Source: Aquilaria yunnanensis (Eukaryota; Streptophyta; Magnoliopsida; Malvales; Thymelaeaceae). Taken from it: a stretch of 64,000 nucleotides of DNA. The notes beneath the pieces were generated by a model. It was not told the origin of the DNA. It ran no database searches and saw only the letters and a program-made list of their open reading frames with translations. Numbering within the stretch: the first letter of the stretch is position 1; each line of letters begins with the position of its first letter. Positions 30,891-41,897 of the stretch are shown here, in pieces. Location of the stretch: assembly GCA_039654915.1 (NCBI GenBank), contig CM077595.1, positions 91,801,501 to 91,865,500 on the forward strand. Direction: 5' to 3'. A program made the translations under genes and the position numbers.

Positions 30891-31920
30891 CCTCAAAATC
30901 AATTTTCATCATCGGGGTTTTAAGGATGGAACCTTTGCCTCAAAAATAATCAATTTTCATCATCGGGGTTTTAAGGATGGAACCTTTGCTTCGAAAATAA
31001 TCAATTTTCATTATCGGGGTTTTAAGGATGGAACCTTTGCCTCGAAAATAATCAATTTTCATCATCGGGGTTTTAAGGATGGAACCTTTGCCTCGAAAAC
31101 AATCAATTTTCATCATCGGGGTTTTAAGGATGGAACCTTTGCCTCGAAAACAATCAATTTTCATCATCGGGGTTTTAAGGATGGAACCTTTGCCTCGAAA
31201 ACAATCAATCAATCCGAGGTTTTAAGGATGGAACCTTTGCCTCGAAAACAACCAATTTTCATCAATTCGAGGTTTTAAGGATGGAACCTTTGCCTCGAGA
31301 TCAATCAATCAATCCGGGGTTTTAAGGATGGAACCTTTGCCTCGAAAACAATCAATCAATCCGAGGTTTTAAGGATGGAACCTTTGCCTCGAAAACAACC
31401 AATTTTAATCAATCCGGGGTTTTAAGGATAGAACCTTTGCCTCGAGATCAATCAATCAATCTGAGGTTTTAAGGATGGAACCTTTGCCTCGAGATCAATT
31501 ATCAATCCAAGGTTTTAAGGATGGAACCTTTGCCTCGAAAACAATCAATTATCAATCCGAGGTTTTAAGGATGGAACCTTTGCCTCGAACTCAATCAATC
31601 GTCGAGGTTTGAAGGATGGAACCTTTGCCTCGACATCAATTAATCAATCCGGGGTTTTAAGGATAGAACCTTTGCCTCGAGATCAATCAATCAATCTGAG
31701 GTTTTAAGGATGGAACCTTTGCCTCGAGATCAATTATCAATCCGAGGTTTTAAGGATGGAACCTTTGCCTCGAAAACAATCAATTATCAATCCGAGGTTT
31801 TAAGGATGGAACCTTTGCCTCGAACTCAATCAATCGTCGAGGTTTGAAGGATGGAACCTTTGCCTCGACATCAATTAATCAATCCGGGGTTTTAAGGATA
31901 GAACCTTTGCCTCGAGATCA
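30891..31920 (+). repeat. Tandem array 1 (about 50-base units), element B
   Basis: About 20 units of 45-53 bases centred on GAGGTTTTAAGGATGGAACC followed by TTTGCCTCGA and a spacer of CAATCAAT repeats. GAGG and CCTC form the base of an imperfect hairpin in each unit. A larger block of several units (31420-31660) is itself duplicated (31660-31910). Confidence 0.9.
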
Positions 31921-33810
31921 TTCAGTCCATCTTACAACGATAGAACCTTTCCTATCGTTAGAGGTTCTAAGGACCTTTCCTTAACCTCAAACAAACAATC
32001 AATCATTCAGTCCATCTTACAACGATAGAACCTTTCTTATCGTTAGAGGTTCTAAGGACCTTTCCTTAAACCTCAAACAAACAATCAATCATTCAGTCCA
32101 TCTTACGACGATAGAACCTTTCCTATCCTTAGAGGTTCTAAGGACCTTTCCTTAACCTCAAACAAACAATCAATCATTCAGTCCATCTTACGACGATAGA
32201 ACCTTTCCTATCGTTAGAGGTTCTAAGGACCTTTCCTTAAACCTCAAACAAACAATCAATCATTCAGTCCATCTTACGACGATAGAACCTTTCCTATCGT
32301 TAGAGGTTCTAAGGACCTTTCCTTAACCTCAAACAAACAATCAATCATTCAGTCCATCTTACGACGATAGAACCTTTCCTATCGTTAGAGGTTCTAAGGA
32401 CCTTTTCTTAAACCTCAAACAAACCATTAATCATTCAGTCCATCTTACAGTCCATCTTACAACGATAGAACCTTTCCTATGGTTAGAGGTTCTAAGGACC
32501 TTTCCTTAAACCTCAAAAAAACAATCAATCATTCAGTCCATCTTACAACGATAGAACCTTTCCTATCGTTAGAGGTTCTAAGGACCTTTCCTTAAACCTC
32601 AAAAAAACAATCAATCATTCAGTCCATCTTACAACGATAGAACCTTTCCTATCGTTAGAGGTTCTAAGGACCTTTCCTTAAACCTCAAACAAACAATCAA
32701 TCATTCAGTCCATCTTACAACGATAGAACCTTTCCTATCGTTAGAGGTTCTAAGGACCTTTCCTTAAACCTCAAACAAACAATCAATCATTCAGTCCATC
32801 TTACAACGATAGAACCTTTCCTATCGTTAGAGGTTCTAAGGACCTTTCCTTAGACCTCAAACAAACAATCAATCATTCAGTCCATCTTACAACGATAGAA
32901 CCTTTCCTATCGTTAGAGGTTCTAAGGACCTTTCCTTAAACCTCAAACAAACAATCAATCATTCAGTCCATCTTACAACGATAGAACCTTTCCTATCGTT
33001 AGAGGTTCTAAGGACCTTTCCTTAACCTCAAACAAACAATCAATCATTCAGTCCATCTTACAACGATAGAACCTTTCCTATCGTTAGAGGTTCTAAGGAC
33101 CTTTCCTTAAACCTCAAACAAACAATCAATCATTCAGTCCATCTTACAACGATAGAACCTTTCCTATCGTTAGAGGTTCTAAGGACCTTTCCTTAAACCT
33201 AAAAAAAAAAAACAATCAATCATTCAGTCCATCTTACAACGATAGAACCTTTCCTATCGTTAGAGGTTCTAAGGACCTTTCCTTAAATCTCAAAAAAACA
33301 ATCAATCATTCAGTCCATCTTACAACGATAGAACCTTTCCTATCGTTAGAGGTTCTAAGGACCTTTCCTTAAACCTCAAACAAACAATCAATCATTCAGT
33401 CCATCTTACAACGATAGAACCTTTCCTATCGTTAGAGGTTCTAAGGACCTTTCCTTAAACCTCAAACAAACAATCAATCATTCAGTCCATCTTACAACGA
33501 TAGAACCTTTCCTATCGTTAGAGGTTCTAAGGACCTTTCCTTAAACCTCAAACAAACAATCAATCATTCAGTCCATCTTACAACGATAGAACCTTTCCTA
33601 TCGTTAGAGGTTCTAAGGACCTTTCCTTAAACCTCAAACAAACAATCAATCATTCAGTCCATCTTACGACGATAGAACCTTTCCTATCGTTAGAGGTTCT
33701 AAGGACCTTTCCTTAAACCTCAAACAAACAATCAGTCATTCAATCCATCTTACAACGATAGAACATTTCCTATCGTTAGAGGTTCTAAGGACCTTTCCTT
33801 AAACCTCAGA
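31921..33810 (+). repeat. Tandem array 2 (about 86-base units), element B
   Basis: About 22 units. Each holds two adjacent inverted repeats: ACGATAG with CTATCGT, then GAGGTT-CT-AAGG with CCTT-A-AACCTC. A spacer of CAAACAATCAATCATTCAGT joins the units. The array sits between LOG and the polypurine tract, so it would lie in the 3' untranslated part of the full-length RNA. Confidence 0.92.
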
Positions 33811-33898
33811 GTTTAGGCGGCGAGAAGGTTTTCAATGCCTAGCTAAGCTGGACGAAATTTGGTAACTAACTTTGCATACATCATGTCCCATGAAGCAT

Positions 33899-33913
33899 GC
33901 AAAGGGGGGCAGC
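33899..33913 (+). other. Polypurine tract (element B)
   Basis: GCAAAGGGGGGCAGC directly before the 3' LTR; the same tract is in element A (41883-41897). It is the expected plus-strand primer site. Confidence 0.85.
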
Positions 33914-36900
33914 TGTTAACACCTAATTTCGTCCGGCCATTAAAATAATTTAAAAAAAAAATTAAATAAAAAAATTAAATAAAAAAATGTATTATTATTA
34001 TTATTGTTATTATTAGTACTAAATTTTTTTTTAATTAGTTTAAAATATATATATATATATATTTTTTTTTTGTTTTGTTTTGTGAAGATTTGATATATGT
34101 GTGTATATGTGTATGTTTGAAAGAAAAAAAAGAAAACTCCATAAAAATGACAAAATTTAAAAGTTTGAGGTAAAAATGACAAAATTAAGAAGTTTCAGGC
34201 AAAATTGACAAATTCTGAAAGTTTCAGGAGCATTTGGCAGTTTGTCACATAAAATTTTGAGCCTGCCGACATTTTTGGCTCAAATTGATAGAAAACGACA
34301 AAATTGTCAAAATCAGAAGCTTCAGGAACTTATCCAGAGGCTGAGAGACGTAAAGGACTAAAACTGTCATTTTACCAATTTAAGAGATAAGTTTGAAATT
34401 TTTTATTAATTTATCCATCAACAGTTCAGCTAAACTTCCTCTATAAATAGCCCCCCAAATTTTGTGCTGAACACAGAAAAAAATAGCAAAAAAACTTAGA
34501 GCTCCGTTTTAAAAAAAAGAGAAAATTACAGCCCTTAGCCCCAGCCCTCTTCCCTTCTTCCCCAGAAAGCCAAATTTTTTTTCACTGCTGTTCCCTCTCT
34601 CTTTCTCTCTCTCTCTCTCCGCCGTGCCCCTCGCTGCCCGCCGCCGCCGCCGTCCCTCCGCCTCGCCGCCCTCGCCGCCGCGCCGCCTCGCCGCCTCGCC
34701 GCCCCGCCGCGCCTCCAGCTGCCCCTGCCTCCCCCCTTTCGCGCGCGCCTTCGCGTCTCTGTTCTTCAGATTCAAAAACTTGTTTTGAAAGGTGAAACCT
34801 TGATTCCATACTTCATCTTTTCAATTTCTTTCAATTTGGTCACTAACCTTTTATTTTTGTTCCTGCAGAATAAATTATTAACCTTTTTAATTTTTACTTG
34901 TTTATTTATTTGTTAATTATTATTATTATTACTAATCTTCTTTTTATTGTTGTTATTGACTTACTAACAACTAACTTTTAATATTATTATTGTTACTAAC
35001 CTTTTAATTTTTGCATTATTACTAACTTTTATAATTGTTGTTAACAATTAATTAACTTTTATTATTGTTATCAATTAATTAATTTAATTAACTTGGCTAA
35101 CTTTTTATTATTGTTATTAATTAATTAATTTAATTAACTTGGCTAACTTTTTATTATTGTTGTTAATTAATTAATTAATTTAATTAACTTGACTAACTTT
35201 TTATTATTGTTGTTAATTAATTAATTTAATTAACTTGACTAACTTTTTATTATTGTTGTTAATTAATTAATTAACTTGACTAACTTTTTATTATTGTTGT
35301 TAATTAATTAATTTAATTAACTTGACTAATTTCTTTTTATTATTGTTGTTAATTAATCAACTTAATTAAACTTGGCTAACTTTTATTATTGTTGTTAATT
35401 AATTGACTTAATTAAACTTGGCTAATTTTTATTATTGTTGTTAATTGTTAATCTAACTTTACTAACCTTTTTTATTGTTATTAACAACTAACTATATTAA
35501 TTGTGCTAACTTTTATTATTGTGTTATTAAAGTGGATGGCCAAAAAGCCCCACTTTATTAATTTTTTTTTTAACTAAAAGATTAAAAAAAAGGAATTTTA
35601 TGTGAATAATTTCTTAAAGGCTAATAAAATTTTTTTTTTATTTTGAAACAAAGTTTTTATTCCTTTTAATAAACAAACATAATGAAATAAATAAATACAA
35701 ATTATTTTTTTAAATACATCTTTAAAAGTAATGTTTTTTTTTCTAATTAATAATTAATAATGAAATATAAAAAAGAAATTAAATTCCATGCCCAAATGAT
35801 CCGCCAGGATCCATGGCTTGGAAAATATTTTTTAAATAAAGTATATAAATAAATTTTCCTTTATTATTAAAAAAATAAAAAAAAAACTTTGGACTAATAT
35901 TTTTTATTTATCTCTTTATCCAGCAAAATAATAAAATATAATTTTTTTGGTTTCTTTATTAATAAAAAAAATAAAGGAGTAAAAATTTTCTTGGGCTAAT
36001 ATTTTACTTATTTCTTTCAAAATAATAAAAAAAAGATATAACATTTTTTTTTTGTTTTTTTTTGTTTCCTTTATTAAATAAAATTTTATTCAAATGATTT
36101 CAAATAAAGGTAATAATAAAAATCTTTTAGCAAACAAAAAGAACATAAAAAAAAAATCATATAAATATCAAAAACTTTTTATACATATAAATCTTTGATT
36201 TCTTTAATCTTTTTTTAAAATAAATTATATAAATATCAAAACTTTACCTTTATTTTCCTTATTAAATAATCATTTTTGCTTAATTTTTTTATCAAAAATA
36301 AAACAAACAAATATTGAGATTTTTATTTTATTTTTGAAATATATATATAAATTTCTGGTTTCATCATTAAATAAATAAAGTTTTGTTTACTTTTTGATTC
36401 ACCTTTTATTAAATAAAATATTAAGGCTTCACTTTTATTTTTAAAATATACATATAAATCTTTAGTTTTCTTCATTAAATAAACAAAACCTTGATCAAAT
36501 AATTACTTTCTTGGTTCATCTTTTATCAAATCAAAAAAAAATAAGCTTAAAAAAATAAATATGTATAAATATCAAGACTTTCTTTATATAAATCTTTTCT
36601 TTATTATTTTATTGAATAATTAATTTTGGTTAATCTTTTAAATAAAAAATCAAATACATGAGAATTAAGATTTTATTTTCAACTCTTTTGTTTTCTTTGG
36701 TAAATAAATAAAATCCTGGTATTAAATAATTATTTTTATAAAAAATTAGTTCATGGTATATTGGCTGGAAACTGTCTCGTGTCCGCTTTTGAGCTGCTTC
36801 ACCTGGTGAAGAGGGTCTGGCTGAGTAACAACGCCCCGTATCATGATCAAAGATTTTTTTTTATTTTATTTTTTTAAACTCTTTGATTCCTTTGAATTAA

Positions 36901-37685
36901 CTTCTTATTAAATAAAAAAATTAATTGCTTTTGAATTCTTTTATAAATTAAGAAAAAAATCAGATAAAAATAAAAGAAAGATAAAAAAAGAAACAAAAGA
37001 AAGATAAAAAAAGAAATAAAAAAAAGAAATAAAAAAAAAGATAAGAAAAATAAGATAAAAGATAAAAAAAAAGAAAAGAAAAGAAAGAAAAAAAAAGAAG
37101 TAAAAATATAAAGACAAATTTTTAGTTAGTATTAAAAATCATTACCTTTTAAAAAATTAATTTCAGGAATTAAATAATTACGATTAAGTAAATCAATTTC
37201 CATATCCGGATGATCCGGCAGGATCTACGGTTTGGAAAATATCAATTTTTTTAAAATAAATAAATTAAATAAAAAGATAAAAATCCATATTTTTACAATA
37301 TGGATAAAATTGTTTAAAATTTCACCAAATTCCGTGTCCAAATGACTCGGCAGAGTCCATGGTTCGGAATCAAAAATCTTCCGTGTCCAAATGACTCGGT
37401 AGAGTCCATGGTTCGGAAGTATCAAAGTTTATCCAACTTAATTACCAAAAATCCACATTTTCGACTAATTCAGTTAAAATATCTAAATTAACTGAAATTT
37501 TTTTTAAAAGCAAAGTAAAACAAAATTAAAATCAACTAAGGTGCCAATTTTTGGGCGTTTTAACAAAGTTGTTTCAACGTAACCGTACTCCCGAACCCCC
37601 GAACTCTCGCAGACCATATTTTAGGTGACCAATCGACCTAAGTAAACTGATTGGTGGCGACTCCAGAAAACCCGACGTTGCCACA
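33914..37685 (+). mobile_element. Element B 3' LTR
   Basis: Nearly identical to the 5' LTR (11795-15567), with the same TATA box (34442), GC-rich block, tandem arrays and four hairpin repeats. It ends in GTTGCCACA followed by the ACCAT duplication. Confidence 0.95.
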
Positions 37686-37690
37686 ACCAT
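37686..37690 (+). repeat. Target-site duplication ACCAT, right copy (element B)
   Basis: Exact copy of 11790-11794. Solo-LTR sequence resumes after it. Confidence 0.93.
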
Positions 37691-39970
37691 TAATTTAACT
37701 AACTTTGCTAACTTTTATTATTGTTATTTATTTTTAAAAGTGGATGGCCAAAAAGCCCCACTTTATTATTATTAATTTTCCTTTATATATTTTTAAGTGG
37801 TTAAATCTATTTCCTTTAATTCACCTTTACCCATAAATAATAAATAAATAAATGAAAACTAAAAGAAGATCCTTTTATAATTAATTATTAAAGCTAAAAA
37901 GAAAAAAAACAAATATCTTTTGATTTTGGAATATATGTTTAACAAAATTAACTCTTTTTTATTCCTTTTGTTAAAATTAATAAGTAAACATAATTAAAAA
38001 GTACTAAAAATATACAAATCATTTTTTTTAAAAACATATCTTTAAAGTAATGATATTTAAAATTAAAAATTCAAGAAAAATTCAATAAAATTATAATTAA
38101 AATTAATAATTAATTAAATAATTCAATTTCAAAAATTAAAAATCCATGACCAAATGATCCACCAGGATCCATGGCTTGGAATTATTTTTAAATAAAGTAT
38201 ATAAATAATTTATTTTCTTTATTAAAAATAAAAACTTTGGACTAATATATTAATTATTAAAATAATAAAATATAACTTTTTAATTTTATTTATTAATAAA
38301 ATGAATAAAAAGAGTAAAAATTTTTGGGTTAATATTTTATTCAGTAATATTTTACTTATTTCCTTTAAAATAATAAAATATAATTTTTTTAGTTTTCTTT
38401 ATTAATAAAATGAATAAAAAGAGTAAAAATTTTTGGGTTAATATTTTATTCAGTAATATTTTACTTATTTCCTTTAAAATAATAAAATATAATTTTTTTA
38501 GTTTTCTTTATTAATAAAATGAATAAAAAGAGTAAAATTTTTTGGGTTAATATTATTCAGTAATATTTTACTTATTTCTTTCAAAATAATGAAAAGATCT
38601 AACTTTTTGTTTTCTTTATAAAAATCTTAGTCAAATGATTTCAAAAATAACAAAAAAAAATAATAAATAAATAAATAAATAATAATTGAATTTCTCTTAA
38701 ATATATTTTCAGAGATATAAATTAAAATTTTAAAAAAAATCTTTTATCAAACAAAAAAAAATAAAATATAAATATCAAGACTTTTGTTTTAAAATACATA
38801 TAAATTTTTGGTTAAATAATCTTTTATTCCAAAAATAAATTAACTAAATATTAAAACTTTTTCTTCTTTTGTTTAAAATATACATATAAATTTTTGTTTT
38901 TTTTTTATTTAAATAATTACTTTTTGGTTAATCTTTTATCAAAAACAAAATAAAATATTAAGACTTTTCTTTTATTCTTTAAAATATACATATAATTTTT
39001 TTTTTGGTTTTTTTTATTGAATAAATGAGATCTTGATTTAATAATTTTTTTAGCTTATCTTTTATTAAATAAAAAGAACAAACATAACATAAAATATAAA
39101 TCTTTCTTGATTAATTTATTTCTTCTTTTTGAATAAACATAAAATAAATCTCAAGATTTTTTTTAAAACTTTTTAATTCTTTTATAAATTAAGTATTTTT
39201 TTTAAATAATAAATACCCTTCATTAAACAAGATAAAAGAAAAAGAAAAGAAAGATAAGAAAAAGATAAGAAAGAAAGATAAGATAAGAAAGATAAGAAAA
39301 AGATAAGAAAGAAAGATAAGAAAGAAAAGAAAGGAAAGAAAAGAAAGAAAAAATTTTTAGATTATTAATAAATATAAAAATTTCATAAATAAAAAAATTA
39401 CAAATTAATAATTAAACTAATAATTAATTCCATAAAAGTAATAGTTAAATAATTAACTATAAATTAATTTAACTTCCATATCCGAATGATCCGTCAGGAT
39501 CTACGGTTTGGAAATATCAACCTTTTTTTTAACTGAATAAATTAAATAAATACAAAGATAAAAATCCATATTTACAATATGGATTAAATTGTTTAAAATT
39601 TCACCAAATTCCGTGTCCAAATGACTCGGCAAAGTCCATGGTTCGAAATCAAATCTTCCGTGTCCAAATGACTCGGCAGAGTCCATGGTTCGGAAGTATA
39701 AAAAATTTCTATCCAAATTAACTTAAAAATCCACATTTTCCCATAATTCAGTTAAAATTTCTAATTTTGAAAATTAACTGAACTTTATTTAAAAGCAAAG
39801 CAAAACAAAATTAAAATCAACTAAGGTGCCAATTTTGGGCGCTATAACAATATTGTTTTAGCGTAACCGTACTCCCAATCCCCGAACTCTCGCAGACCAT
39901 ATTTTAGGTAACCAATCGACCTAATAAAAACCGATTGGTGGCGACTCCAAGAAAACCCGACGTTGCCACA
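37691..39970 (+). mobile_element. Solo LTR, right part
   Basis: Continues the LTR broken at 11794, with AT-rich DNA, a thrice-repeated segment of about 120 bases (about 38270-38590), hairpin repeats (38143, 39475, 39610 and 39655) and the end GTTGCCACA. It is followed directly by the ATGAC duplication and element A's LOG sequence. Confidence 0.88.
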
Positions 39971-39975
39971 ATGAC
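39971..39975 (+). repeat. Target-site duplication, right copy (solo LTR)
   Basis: ATGAC, against ACGAC on the left (10536-10540). Confidence 0.8.
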
Positions 39976-40106
39976 GAATCATAATATCCGCAACAACTGC
40001 TGAAGAATTGCTAGATAAAATGCAAGCTTTTGTTCCTGAACCAGATCCAGCGATGATCTAGATAGACTGGACACGATAGTCTTTTCCAACCAGTTCCGTC
40101 CCATAA
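39971..40106 (+). pseudogene. LOG-type gene of element A, 3' part
   Basis: Continues the gene broken at 10540 with the end of the LOG fold (RIIISATTAEELL-type segment). It has a further in-frame TAG where B and C read CAG, near 40058. The normal stop is at 40104-40106. Confidence 0.9.
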
Positions 40107-40620
40107 TTGCCCTTTACCCGGCCTGTTGAAGTATTGTGGAAGAAGAAGCAATCCGATCCGTTTTTCTTGTCCTTTAGTTTTATTATCAGCATTTTCTTTC
40201 GTATTTCAGTTTTTCTTTTCAGGGAATTTCGTTATCTTATAAGATAGTTTCGTTCATGCTGATATTAAAACCATAGGACAATGCCTTTAGGTTGGAATGG
40301 CTGAGTAAAGAGTAATTTTTATTGCTCTTGAGACGCATCCTATTAGGTCTACTAGGCATGACATTTTGGGGTAGTTAAGCTTTAACCTTATTTGGATGAC
40401 ATATCTCACAAGGGAATCTATATTTACTGAAGAAAATATTAGATGAACCTTGGATATTGATTCCAAATATCCGTTCCCTTTACATAATTTGTCAGTGTTA
40501 TTGTCATCATCAAGATTCACTCATTTTATCAAAGTCTAAATTTTTGCACTCGCCTATTATGAAGATCCACACTTTCGAAGAAAATTATTCCAATTTCAAT
40601 TGCTTTCATATAAATTTCGC
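40107..40620 (+). other. 3' flank of LOG (element A), non-coding
   Basis: Aligns with 30353-30860 in B. No gene supported. Confidence 0.5.
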
Positions 40621-41285
40621 TCGAGGTTCTAAGGAGAGTTCCTTAAGCCTCATTCAATCAAATTTCCAACGATAGGAAATTTCCTATCGTCGAGGTTCTA
40701 AGGAGAGTTCCTTAAGCCTCATTCAATTAAATTTCCAACGATAGGAAAGTTCCTATCGTCGAGGTTCTAAGGAGAGTTCCTTAAGCCTCATTCAATCAAA
40801 TTTCCAATGATAGGAAAGTTCCTATCGTCGAGGTTCTAAGGAGAGTTCCTTAAGCCTCATTCAATCAAATTTCCGATGATAGGAAAGTTCCTATCGTTGA
40901 GGTTCTAAGGAAAGTTCCTTAAGCCTCATTCAATTAAATTTCCAACGATAGGAAAGTTCCTATTGTCGAGGTTCAAGGAGAGTTCCTTAACCTCATCCAA
41001 TCAATTTTACTTTCAACGATAGGAAAGTTCCTATCGTCGAGGTTCAAGGAGAGTTCCTTAACCTCATCCAATCAATTTTACTTTCAACGATAGGAAAGTT
41101 CCTATCGTCGAGGTTCAAGGAGAGTTCCTTAACCTCATTCAATCAATTTTACTTTCAACGATAGGAAAGTTCCTATCGTCGAGGTTCAAGGAGAGTTCCT
41201 TAACCTCATTCAATCAATTTTACTTTCAACGATAGGAAAGTTCCTATCGTCGAGGTTCAAGGAGAGTTCCTTAACCTCAATCAAT
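40621..41285 (+). repeat. Tandem array 1' (about 66-70-base units), element A
   Basis: About ten units. Each has ACGATAGGAA and TTCCTATCGT as near-perfect 10-base arms around a two-base centre (first example 40669-40690), followed by GAGGTTCTAAGGA and TTCCTTAAGCCTC arms. Variants such as ATGATAGG or CTATTGT still allow G-U pairs. Confidence 0.9.
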
Positions 41286-41866
41286 CAATCAATCAGTCCA
41301 TCTTACAACGATAGGAGCTTTCTTATCGTAGAGGTTCTAAGGACCTTTCCTTAACCTCAAACAATCAATCAATCAGTCCATCTTACAACGATAGGAGCTT
41401 TCCTATCGTAGAGGTTCTAAGGACCTTTCCTTAACCTCAAACAATCAATCAACTAGTCCATCTTACAACGATAGGAGCTTTCCTATTGTAGAGGTTCTAA
41501 GGACCTTTCCTTAAACCTCAAACAATAAATCAATCAGTCCATCTTACAACGATAGGAGCTTTCCTATCGTAGAGGTTCTAAGGATCTTTCCTTAACTTCA
41601 AACAATCAATCAATCAGTCCATCTTATAACGATAGGAGCTTTCCTATCGTAGAGGTTCTAAGGACCTTTCCTTAAACCTCAAACAATCAATCAACCAGTC
41701 CATCTTACAACGATAGGAGCTTTCCTATCGTAGAGGTTCTAAGGACCTTTCCTTAAACCTCAAACAATCAATCAAGCAGTCCATCTTACAACGATAGGAG
41801 CTTTCCTATCGTAGAGGTTCTAAGGACCTTTCCTTAAACCTCAAACAATCAATCAACCAGTCCATT
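41286..41866 (+). repeat. Tandem array 2' (about 83-base units), element A
   Basis: Seven units with ACGATAGG and CCTATCGT arms, then GAGGTTCTAAGG and CCTTAACCTC arms. This is the counterpart of B's array 2, which has the same layout but a different loop. Confidence 0.9.
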
Positions 41867-41884
41867 ATGTCCCATGAAGCATGC

Positions 41885-41897
41885 AAAGGGGGGCAGC
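41885..41897 (+). other. Polypurine tract (element A)
   Basis: AAAGGGGGGCAGC directly before the LTR start TGTTGACACC. Confidence 0.85.

Larger units (their letters stand above)
11795..37685 (+). mobile_element. Element B: complete, young Ogre-like element with accessory cassette
   Basis: This 25,891-base element has two LTRs (3773 and 3772 bases), a 5-bp target duplication, primer-binding site, ORF1, gag-protease, intron, pol, four zinc-finger genes, a LOG gene, hairpin tandem arrays and a polypurine tract. Extra ORF1, very long LTRs, the intron before RT and two RNase H domains place it in the Tat lineage near Ogre. By eye I found about three substitutions and a few length changes between its LTRs, which implies recent insertion. 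All ORFs are open, so it could be autonomous. Confidence 0.95.

Noticed and set aside
30940..33810. Regularly spaced repeats that might suggest a CRISPR array or an ORF of repeated peptides
   Set aside because: Units are head-to-tail tandem repeats with no unique spacers, in a plant retroelement. The repeated peptide on the - strand is only the repeat read through.
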